A DNA stretch of 64,000 bases from Simplicispira metamorpha (GTDB lineage: Bacteria > Pseudomonadota > Gammaproteobacteria > Burkholderiales > Burkholderiaceae_C): positions 1-64,000 of the forward strand of contig NZ_SLXH01000008.1 of the NCBI RefSeq assembly GCF_004341365.1, given 5' to 3'. The position numbers were made by a program, and so were the translations under genes. Shown piece after piece: positions 24,933 through 31,928 of the stretch; within the stretch, counting starts at the first letter, position 1, and each line of letters opens with the position of its first letter. The notes under the pieces were generated by a model. The model was not told the DNA's origin and searched no databases. It saw only the letters and a list, made by a program, of their open reading frames with translations.

Positions 24933-26356
24933 GCACCACCCTTTACTGGCTGCGCCACGACCTGCGCCTGCACGACAACCCCGCGCTGGCGCTGGCCTGC
25001 CGGGGTGCCGAGCAGCTGCTGCCGGTGTTTGTCCACCCGCCGCAAGACGAGGCCAGTCCTTGGGGCTTTGCCCGCGTGGGCGCGCACCGCCGGGCTTTTC
25101 TGGCCCAGGCGCTGGCCGATTTGCGCGCCAATCTGCAAGCGCGCGGCAGTGACCTGCTCGAATGCACCGGCGCGCCGCAGATGGTGCTGCCCGCCATCGC
25201 CCAGGCGCTGGGCGCGGCGCGCATCGTTTGCGAAGACATCGCCGCGCCCTACGAGCAGGCCGAAGTGGCCGCCCTGCGCGCCGCCGGCCTGGCGGTGCAG
25301 ACCGTGTGGCAATCGAGCCTGCTGTGCCCTGCCGATTTGCCCTTTGCCATCGATGCGCTGCCGCAGGTGTTCACGCAGTTTCGCCAGGCCGTGGAGCGCG
25401 CCGCAGTGCAGCCGCCCGCGCCGTTGCCCACGCCGCAGGCGCTGCCACCGCTGCCGTCCGGGATGGATTTAGGGTCAAAACAGGCTCCAGCCCTTATCCA
25501 GAAAGCGCTAGCAGCTATCAAACCAGAAGCAAATGTGGCGCCCAACCAGGCGCTGGCTGCCGGTGCAGCAGATGTTGGCTCAAAACAGCCTCCAGCCCCC
25601 GTACAGAAAGCGCAAGCAGCTATCAAAACAGGAGTTGATGCGGCGCCGCTGCACGATCCGCGCTCGTCCTTCCCCTACGCCACGCCTGCCTGCCACGGCG
25701 GCGAAACCGCCGCGCTGATTCACTTGCGCCAGTACCTGGCGCGCAAGCTGCCACACAGCTACAAGCAAACGCGCAACGGTTTGATGGGGCTGGACTACTC
25801 CAGCAAGTTCTCGTCCTGGCTGGCCACCGGGGCGCTGTCGGCCCGGCAGGTGATGGCCGAGCTGCGTGCCTTTGAAGACCAGCACGGCGCCAACGATGGC
25901 ACGTACTGGCTGTGGTTCGAGCTGCTGTGGCGCGACCATTTCCGCTTGCTGCACCTGCAACACGGCGCCGCGCTGTACCGCGCCCTGGGCTTGGGCGCTG
26001 CGCCGCTGCCGCCGCACCACGCTGCCGGTTTTGCCGTTTGGCGCCGGGGCGACACCGGCCAAAGCCTGGTCGATGCTGGCATGCGCGAGCTGGCCGCCAC
26101 CGGGTATCTGAGCAACCGCCTGCGCCAAATCGTGGCCAGCTACCTGCTGCACGACCTGGGCGGCGACTGGCGCGCTGGTGCCGCCTGGTTCGAGGCCCAG
26201 CTGCTGGACTACGACACCTACAGCAACCAGGGCAACTGGCTGTACGTGGCCGGGCGCGGCACCGACCCGCGCGGCGGGCGCCGCTTCAACCCCGACAAGC
26301 AGACCCACGACCACGATGCCGATGGCCAGTACCGCCGCCTGTGGGGCACGGCATGA
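24929..26356 (+). CDS. DASH-family cryptochrome / photolyase
   Basis: A 475-residue flavoprotein. The N-terminal antenna domain ([20 protein letters not shown]) is followed by the FAD-binding helical domain: [34 protein letters not shown] and [11 protein letters not shown]. The C-terminal part has [45 protein letters not shown] and [14 protein letters not shown]. These last motifs identify the CRY-DASH subgroup rather than class I CPD photolyase. DASH proteins repair CPDs mainly in single-stranded DNA and may also signal. Residues about 180-235, between the two domains, are encoded by two tandem copies of the dispersed repeat ([17 protein letters not shown] and [17 protein letters not shown]). 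This lengthens the interdomain linker without breaking the frame. Confidence 0.92.
   Translation: MSTTLYWLRHDLRLHDNPALALACRGAEQLLPVFVHPPQDEASPWGFARVGAHRRAFLAQALADLRANLQARGSDLLECTGAPQMVLPAIAQALGAARIVCEDIAAPYEQAEVAALRAAGLAVQTVWQSSLLCPADLPFAIDALPQVFTQFRQAVERAAVQPPAPLPTPQALPPLPSGMDLGSKQAPALIQKALAAIKPEANVAPNQALAAGAADVGSKQPPAPVQKAQAAIKTGVDAAPLHDPRSSFPYATPACHGGETAALIHLRQYLARKLPHSYKQTRNGLMGLDYSSKFSSWLATGALSARQVMAELRAFEDQHGANDGTYWLWFELLWRDHFRLLHLQHGAALYRALGLGAAPLPPHHAAGFAVWRRGDTGQSLVDAGMRELAATGYLSNRLRQIVASYLLHDLGGDWRAGAAWFEAQLLDYDTYSNQGNWLYVAGRGTDPRGGRRFNPDKQTHDHDADGQYRRLWGTA
25472..25524 (+). repeat. Dispersed repeat copy within the cryptochrome gene (first)
   Basis: It reads gtcaaaacaggctccagccc, then ttatccagaaagcgctagca and gctatcaaa. 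It encodes [17 protein letters not shown] in frame. Confidence 0.85.
25577..25629 (+). repeat. Dispersed repeat copy within the cryptochrome gene (second)
   Basis: It reads gctcaaaacagcctccagcc, then cccgtacagaaagcgcaagc and agctatcaaaa. It is in the same orientation and frame as the copy 105 bases upstream, so the pair looks like a duplication or a double insertion. Confidence 0.85.
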
Positions 26357-26452
26357 GCGCCGCTGCCTGCGCCCGCCCAGCGCCTGCCCAGCGGCCACCG
26401 AGCTCCCTGGCCGCGCATCTTTTGAATCTTCTTTTGTCTGGAGCCCTGCGCC

Positions 26453-27151
26453 ATGCAATCCCTTCCTGACGGTTACCGCGCCCTGGTCATTGGCCACACC
26501 GGCGCCATCGGCAGCGCGCTGCTGCACAACCTGCAAGCCGACCCGCGCTGCGCCCTGGCCCTGGGCGTAGGCCGCCGCAGCGACCCGGCCATCGACTTGG
26601 CCGACGAAGCCAGCGTGGCCCGCGCCGCGGCCCAACTGCGCGCGCAGGGGCCGTTCCACTGCATCATCCACGCCGCCGGGGTGCTGCACACGCCGCAATT
26701 TCAGCCCGAGAAGCGCCTGGCGCAGCTGAACTACGCGCAGCTGGAGGCCACCTTCCGCGCCAACACCTTTGGCCCCGCGCTGGTGTTGGCGCACTTCGCG
26801 CCCTTGCTTGCCCGCCACGAACGCAGCGTGCTGGCCGTGCTCTCGGCCAAGGTGGGCAGCATTGGCGACAACCGCCTGGGGGGCTGGTACAGCTACCGCG
26901 CCTCCAAGGCCGCGCTGAACATGCTGCTCAAAACCGCCGCCATCGAAGTGGCCCGCAGCCACCCGCGCGCCACCCTGGTAGCGCTGCACCCCGGCACCGT
27001 GGATTCGGCCCTGTCGGCCCCCTTCAACGGCGCCGCCATAGGCCGATCCCCGATGGACGCCGCCACCGACCTGCTGCGCGTGCTCGACAGCTTGCGTCCC
27101 GAAGACACGGGGAGTTTTTATGCCTACAGCGGCGAGCGGCTGCCGTGGTGA
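26453..27151 (+). CDS. Short-chain dehydrogenase/reductase
   Basis: A 232-residue Rossmann-fold oxidoreductase with CTGGAG before ATG 26453. The cofactor motif is GHTGAIGSALL (TGxxxGxG-like, about residues 14-24). IIHAAGVLH is the NAG-type motif, and the catalytic pair is in GGWYSYRASKAALN (Y-x-x-x-K) with Ser in VLSAKVGSI. LHPGTVDSALSAPF follows. Length is usual for classical SDRs. It resembles the small C-factor or cell-cell-signalling-type SDRs found near cryptochromes in proteobacteria; the substrate is unknown. A LysR gene begins 25 bases after its stop on the same strand and may be cotranscribed. Confidence 0.88.
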   Translation: MQSLPDGYRALVIGHTGAIGSALLHNLQADPRCALALGVGRRSDPAIDLADEASVARAAAQLRAQGPFHCIIHAAGVLHTPQFQPEKRLAQLNYAQLEATFRANTFGPALVLAHFAPLLARHERSVLAVLSAKVGSIGDNRLGGWYSYRASKAALNMLLKTAAIEVARSHPRATLVALHPGTVDSALSAPFNGAAIGRSPMDAATDLLRVLDSLRPEDTGSFYAYSGERLPW

Positions 27152-27176
27152 AGGCGCTCTGGAGCGAGAAAGAACC

Positions 27177-28097
27177 ATGATCGACCACCTGCGCGCCCTG
27201 CGCCTGTTCACCCGCATCGTGGAGCTGGGCAGCTTCAGCCGGGCGGCTGAGCAGCTGGGGCTGAACCGGGCTGCGGCCACGCACAGCATCCAGCAGCTGG
27301 AGCGCCACCTGGGCGTGCGCCTGCTGGCGCGCACCACCCGGCAGGTCACGCCCACGGTGGAGGGCGCTGCGTACTACGAGCGCTGCGTGGCCATCCTGGC
27401 CGATCTGGACGAGGCCGATGCGCAGTTCACCCAGGCAGCGCGGGTGCCGGAGGGGCGCATCCGGCTCGATTTGTCGGCTGCCATGTTCCGCAACGTGCTG
27501 GCGCCGGCGCTGCCGGAGTTCAGTGCGCGCTACCCGCAGATACGGCTGGAAGTGAGCGTGACCGACCGGCCCATCGACCTGGTGCGTGAGGGCGTGGACT
27601 GCGTGCTGCGCGCGGGCGATTTGCGCGATGTGCCTCTGGTGGCGCGCCGCCTGGCCCACCTGCCCCAGGTGACCTGCGCCAGTGCCGAGTACCTGGCCCG
27701 CCACGGCAACCCCTACACGCTGGACGCGCTGGCCCAGCACCACGCGGTGGACTACCTCTCGGCAGCTACGGGCAGGCCGGTGCCGCTGGAGTTTGTGGTG
27801 GATGGCAAGCTGCTCACGCGCAAGCTGCCCGCGCGCATCGCCGTCAACAACGGTGACAGCTACATCAGCGCCTGCGTGGCGGGTTTTGGCCTGATCCAGA
27901 CGCCGTATGCCTTTGTGGCCCCGCTGCTGGCGCAGGGCGTGTTGTGCGAGCTGCTGCCTGCACAGCGCCCGCCGCTGTTGCCGCTGAGCGTGCTCTACCC
28001 GCCCAACCGGCAATTGCCCGCGCGGGTGCGGGTGTTCATCGATTGGCTGCTGGCGCTGTTTGCCCGCCCCGACGGGCCAGGCCGCTCGCCGCCGTAG
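27177..28097 (+). CDS. LysR-family transcriptional regulator
   Basis: A 306-residue regulator. The N-terminal winged helix-turn-helix is evident: MIDHLRALRLFTRIVELGSF, SRAAEQLGLNRAAATHSIQQ, LERHLGVRLLARTTRQ. Residues about 90-295 are the periplasmic-binding-like effector domain (GRIRLDLSAAMFRNVLAPAL, DCVLRAGDLRD, GFGLIQTPYAF), typical of the subgroup that includes AaeR/PecT-like and CrgA-like regulators. The effector is unknown. It lies directly after the SDR gene and is convergent with benE, so it is not in the usual divergent arrangement with a target. The SDR unit may be autoregulated. Confidence 0.92.
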   Translation: MIDHLRALRLFTRIVELGSFSRAAEQLGLNRAAATHSIQQLERHLGVRLLARTTRQVTPTVEGAAYYERCVAILADLDEADAQFTQAARVPEGRIRLDLSAAMFRNVLAPALPEFSARYPQIRLEVSVTDRPIDLVREGVDCVLRAGDLRDVPLVARRLAHLPQVTCASAEYLARHGNPYTLDALAQHHAVDYLSAATGRPVPLEFVVDGKLLTRKLPARIAVNNGDSYISACVAGFGLIQTPYAFVAPLLAQGVLCELLPAQRPPLLPLSVLYPPNRQLPARVRVFIDWLLALFARPDGPGRSPP

Positions 28098-28185
28098 CCA
28101 GGAGCGCCGCCAGCCGCTGGCGCTGCGCCGGACAAAGCGGGGTGGCGCAGGGGGCAAGGCACGGGCCAGGCCAGCGCGGGCGGTT

Positions 28186-29418
28186 TCAGTCCTTGTTGGC
28201 CAGGGCGACGAAGTCGGCTTTTTCCATCAGCCACGACACGGCAAAGCCCGCCACCAGCCCCCAGAATGCGGCGCCGATGTTCCAGACGCCCAGGTCGGCC
28301 ACCGTGACCAGCAGGCTGATCAGCGCCCCCAGCGTGAAGCGGCCACTGCCGAACGAGGCCACAAACGCCCCTTGCAGCACGCGCAGCATGGCCAGGCCGC
28401 CCAGCACCATGATGAATTCTTTGGGCGTGGCCAGCATCAGGCCGGTGAAGGTGGGCGCCATCAGGCCAAAGGTCAGGGCGAGTGCGCCAAAGGTCAGCGC
28501 GGCGGTGTACTGGCGCTCGCGGGTGCCCGACGAGGTCATCAGCGCATTACTCGGGCCGGTGAGGCAGGTGCTGACCGAGCCTACAGCGGCGCTCAGGAAC
28601 GAGCCAATGCCGCAAGCGACGGCAATCGCGTTCACGGGCGGCTCATGCCCGGCGGCTTTGAGTACCGCCACGCCCTGGCCGTTTTGCACCACCAGCACCG
28701 TGATGGCCAATGGCACCACCAGCTCCACCAGCGCCGCCACCGACCACACCGGCGCCTGCACCACGGGCTGCGCAAAGGTCAGGCTGCCCAGCAAGTCGGG
28801 GTTGACCTGCCCGCCCAGCGCCACCGCCACGGCGCCCACCAGCAGCGCGCCAATCAGCGGTGGCAGCCGCTTGCCCAGCGCAGGCAGGGCCGACAGCAGC
28901 ACAAACGCCACCACCATGGGCGCGGCAATGGTGAGGTTGCTGTGCAGGGCGCGCACCAGATCCAGGCCAAAGCGCAAAAACACCCCGGCCACCATGCCCA
29001 TCACGATGGGCATGGGCAGCAGCGCCATGATGCGCTTGACCCAGCCGCTCAGCCCCAGCACCAGCACCAGGGCGCTGGTGGCATAAAAGGCGCCCAGCAC
29101 CTCGGCAAAGCTCAGGTGTTGCAGCGCCGGGCCGACCAGCACCGTGCCCGGAATCGTCCAGGCAAAGCCCAGCGGCGTGCGGTAGCGCAGCGTCATGGTC
29201 AGCGTGACCAGACCGTTCATGAAGAACGCGCCAAACACCCACGAGGCCAGCTCCGCCTGCGACAGCCCGCCGCGCACGCCCACCGACAAAATGATGGCCA
29301 GCGGCCCCGTGGCAGAAAAGATGAAGGCAATCAGGCCGTTGGTGGCGTAGCCGGGGCCCAAGTCGGCCCAGATGTGGCGCCAACGGGGCAAGGGCAGGGT
29401 GGGGTGTTCAAGGGACAT
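28186..29418 (-). CDS. benE: BenE-family transporter
   Basis: A 410-residue inner-membrane protein, start at 29418 (MSLEHPTLPLPRWRHIWADL). About 12 hydrophobic helices are apparent, with family-typical segments FIFSATGPLAIILSVG, FAWTIPGTVLVGPALQH, LPMPIVMGMVAGVFLRFGLD and CLTGPSNALMTSSGTRERQY. The family takes its name from the benzoate/H+ symporter BenE of Acinetobacter, and E. coli YdcO is a homologue. No benzoate catabolic genes are in the window, so the substrate is not settled. Upstream starts would add an unrelated leader and are rejected. It is convergent with the LysR gene. Confidence 0.88.
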   Translation of the reverse strand: MSLEHPTLPLPRWRHIWADLGPGYATNGLIAFIFSATGPLAIILSVGVRGGLSQAELASWVFGAFFMNGLVTLTMTLRYRTPLGFAWTIPGTVLVGPALQHLSFAEVLGAFYATSALVLVLGLSGWVKRIMALLPMPIVMGMVAGVFLRFGLDLVRALHSNLTIAAPMVVAFVLLSALPALGKRLPPLIGALLVGAVAVALGGQVNPDLLGSLTFAQPVVQAPVWSVAALVELVVPLAITVLVVQNGQGVAVLKAAGHEPPVNAIAVACGIGSFLSAAVGSVSTCLTGPSNALMTSSGTRERQYTAALTFGALALTFGLMAPTFTGLMLATPKEFIMVLGGLAMLRVLQGAFVASFGSGRFTLGALISLLVTVADLGVWNIGAAFWGLVAGFAVSWLMEKADFVALANKD

Positions 29419-29790
29419 GGGGCGTACCGATGGCGAGGGGCGTGTGGCAAACAACGGGCGCGGCACCCGACCCTGCCAGGGGCCCTGCACCGCAAGAGCA
29501 CAAATTATCGGGATTTGCCTGTGCTGAATAAACACGCAAAAACACCAGCTACTTTTTGTTCTGAAGAAACAATCGGGTGCTGAAAGGGGGGCTGACAAGC
29601 GCAGATGGGCACAAGCCCAAGCTGGTTGTCTGGCGTGCCGCCTGTGCGCTGCGGTGGCAGCCTGTACAGTCCGGCGTTCCATTTCTGCGCTACCAAGATT
29701 ACCTATGAAACACCACGATGCCCACTGCATGGGGGCTTTTGTGCCCCGCGTTGTTCTGGCCCGCAGGGGCGGTGTGAGCGGAGGTGCAGC
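29419..29790. other. Gene-free divergent region between benE and the DUF2788 gene
   Basis: Bases 29419-29790 separate the divergent benE and DUF2788 genes. They contain a weak minus-strand promoter (29504-29532), a possible 29-codon leader frame on the plus strand (29705-29794) and no larger gene. The sequence around 29500-29580 is more AT-rich than its surroundings, as expected of a promoter region. Confidence 0.7.
29504..29532 (-). promoter_or_regulatory. Possible sigma70-type promoter for benE
   Basis: On the minus strand GATAAT (29509-29504, five of six to consensus) lies 17 bases downstream of TTTATT (29532-29527), a weak -35. It is 85 bases before the benE start. Low certainty because of the poor -35. 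Confidence 0.3.
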
Positions 29791-30003
29791 GTGATTTTTG
29801 GCTACACCGAGGCGCAGATTTCCGGCTTCTTCCTCACCTACGGGGTGGGCGCCTTCATGCTGTTTATGCTGTTCATCATCGGGCAGCTGGCCTGGCAGTC
29901 CAAGGCGGGAAAGTTTGGCGCCTTGGTGATTTTTTTGGGGCTGGGCCTGGGCATGTTGGGCTTTGCCGCCAAGTTCGTCATCCAGTGGTGGCTGGAGCGT
30001 TAG
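29791..30003 (+). CDS. DUF2788 small membrane protein
   Basis: A 70-residue protein. GTG 29791 is chosen because a strong GGAGG (29780-29784) lies six bases upstream and the resulting sequence, MIFGYTEAQISGFFLTYGVG, then AFMLFMLFIIGQLAWQSKAG, matches the DUF2788 family start and length. Two transmembrane helices (about residues 12-33 and 43-66) are separated by a short basic loop. Function is unknown; the family is widespread in beta- and gammaproteobacteria. The GTG overlaps a TGA ending an upstream 29-codon frame, so coupling is possible. Confidence 0.8.
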   Translation: MIFGYTEAQISGFFLTYGVGAFMLFMLFIIGQLAWQSKAGKFGALVIFLGLGLGMLGFAAKFVIQWWLER

Positions 30004-30004
30004 G

Positions 30005-30070
30005 TTGAAATAGTGCTATTGAAAATATAGCTGCAAGTGCTTATTGGGTAAGCGCCATAGCCACTTTTTA
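30005..30070 (-). repeat. Dispersed repeat copy (reverse orientation)
   Basis: On the minus strand it reads aaaaagtggctatggcgctt, then acccaataagcacttgcagc and tatattttcaatag. It is a diverged copy filling most of the gap between the DUF2788 gene and the convergent Na/Pi cotransporter gene, where its palindromic end might serve as a bidirectional terminator. Confidence 0.6.
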
Positions 30071-30078
30071 TGGTTTTT

Positions 30079-31926
30079 TTACTGGTGTGCGGCAGTGTCT
30101 TGCGGCGGCGGTTTTGGTGCGCCTTCGGTGCTGGGCAGGGGCGGCAAGTCGGGCAGGGTGGCCAGGCGCTGGGCGGCCTTGAAACCTTGCTCCACGGCGC
30201 GGCGCAGGTCACTCAGGCGGGCCAGCCAGTCGTACACCGCGTTCACGTCCACCGCACCGCCAGCGCCCGCGTGCAAGAGGGCGGCTTTGGCGGCCTGGTA
30301 GCTGTCTTCAAAGGCGTCGCGCGCCTCGCTGGCCAGCCAGGTGCCGGTTTGCGCCTGGTTTTCGCTTTGGGGATCGGCCATCGTAAAAAACGCCAGTGCG
30401 CTGGTAAACACCGGCACCACGCAGGCCACGATGTCGGCGCTGGGCGAAGAGGTGGTGTCCGCCCCAGCGGCATGGTCGGGCGCGGCAGCCTCGGGTGCGC
30501 TGGCTGGCAGCAGCATGTGTTGCAGCGCGCCGGGCAGCAGCAACAGCGGGGCTGCTGGTGCCGCAGCAGGCGCAGGCCGGGGCGTGTGGCTGCCTTGCAC
30601 GCCGACGTGGTGCATGACGCGCGCCAGGGTGTCAAAGTGGGTGGCAATGCGCAGCAGCTCGGGCAGCTGCCGGGCCACGTCCTGGGGCATGGGGCGGCGG
30701 CTGAGTTCACTGACGAACTGGCCAATGGCCAGCTGCAAATGCTCTACCGTCCCCAGCTGGCGGGCCAGGCGGGCGTCGGACTGGGGCGGTGCGGGTGCCC
30801 AGGGCAGGGCCTGCGGGTTCAGGCGTGCGGCGTCGCTGGCCAGCGCCAGCGCCAGGTGGCCCATGCGCGCCAGTTCGCGGCGCAGTGCCTGCAAGGCCAG
30901 GCCGGGCACGGCGGCGACGTTGCGGTCGAGGTAGCGCGGGCGGCCCACGTCCTCATCGGCCTGGCCAAAGCGCGCCAGCAACCAGCGCACCAGCGGCCCC
31001 GATAGCGGCCACATCAGCAGCACCCCCAGCGCATTGAACGCCGTGTGAAAAATCACCAGCTGCGTCACCACATCGCCACTGCCCGTGGCCCACACGCCCA
31101 CCGTGTGGATCAGCCACAGCAGCGGTGACAACATGGCCATGGCCACGATGGCCGTGACCACGTTGAAGAACACATGCGCCGCCGCCAGCCGCCGCGCGTT
31201 CGACGTAGCGCCAATGGCCGCCAGAATGCCCGTGAGCGTGGTGCCCACGTTGGCGCCAATCACCATGGCCGCGCCCACCTGCACCGACATCATGCCGCCC
31301 GCCACGGCGGTCAGCACCAGCGTCAGCGTGGCCGAGGAGGCTTGCAGCACGATGGTCAGCAGCAGGCCCACGCCCACGGCCATGGCCAGACCGGGCAGGT
31401 CGTTGCCCAGTGCGGGCAGGGCGGTGGTGGTGCCGGAGAAGCCGTTTTTGAGGATGTCGATGCCCAGAAACATCACGCCAAAACCTGCCAGCGCCGTGCC
31501 CAGGCCGCCCCGGCGCGTGCCCTCACCCGTGAGCTTGAGCGCCATGCCCACACCGACAAACGGCAGGGCAAAGGCGTCGATCTTCATCTTGAAGCCAATC
31601 CAGGCCACCAGCCAGCCCGTGACCGAGGAGCCCAGGTTGGAGCCAAACACCACCCACAGCGCCGAAGAAAACGTCAGCAACCCGGCGTTGACAAAACCAA
31701 TCGCCGCCACCGTCATGGCGGTGGACGATTGCAGCAGCGCCGTCAGCAGCACGCCCGTGATCAGCCCGTGCAGGCGCGTGCGCGTCCAAGCGGCCAGAAT
31801 GCGCTCCAGCGCCCGGCCCGCCGCCATCTTCAGGCCGTCGGTGAGCATGGTCATGCCCACCAGAAACAGGCCCACCCCGCCCAGCAGCGTGATGGCCATG
31901 GCGGTGGCGGTGGGTGCGGCGGACAT
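30079..31926 (-). CDS. Na/Pi-cotransporter family protein with PhoU-like C-terminal region
   Basis: A 615-residue membrane protein. The N-terminal two thirds carry the duplicated Na/Pi-cotransporter signature with QSS motifs: LLTALLQSSTAMTVAAIGFV in the first half and IVLQASSATLTLVLTAVAGG in the second, plus GANVGTTLTGILAAIGATSN. About eight to nine transmembrane segments lie before residue 330. The last 280 residues are soluble, helical and PhoU-like, with an Ala/Pro-rich interruption (RPAPAAAPAAPLLLLPGALQ). It probably transports phosphate with sodium. The start is two bases after the stop of the Lon-family gene upstream, so the two are one transcript. Confidence 0.88.
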   Translation of the reverse strand: MSAAPTATAMAITLLGGVGLFLVGMTMLTDGLKMAAGRALERILAAWTRTRLHGLITGVLLTALLQSSTAMTVAAIGFVNAGLLTFSSALWVVFGSNLGSSVTGWLVAWIGFKMKIDAFALPFVGVGMALKLTGEGTRRGGLGTALAGFGVMFLGIDILKNGFSGTTTALPALGNDLPGLAMAVGVGLLLTIVLQASSATLTLVLTAVAGGMMSVQVGAAMVIGANVGTTLTGILAAIGATSNARRLAAAHVFFNVVTAIVAMAMLSPLLWLIHTVGVWATGSGDVVTQLVIFHTAFNALGVLLMWPLSGPLVRWLLARFGQADEDVGRPRYLDRNVAAVPGLALQALRRELARMGHLALALASDAARLNPQALPWAPAPPQSDARLARQLGTVEHLQLAIGQFVSELSRRPMPQDVARQLPELLRIATHFDTLARVMHHVGVQGSHTPRPAPAAAPAAPLLLLPGALQHMLLPASAPEAAAPDHAAGADTTSSPSADIVACVVPVFTSALAFFTMADPQSENQAQTGTWLASEARDAFEDSYQAAKAALLHAGAGGAVDVNAVYDWLARLSDLRRAVEQGFKAAQRLATLPDLPPLPSTEGAPKPPPQDTAAHQ

Positions 31927-31928
31927 GG

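Noticed and set aside
24929-26356. Classical class I CPD photolyase
   Set aside because: The C-terminal motifs ([20 protein letters not shown]) are of the DASH type.
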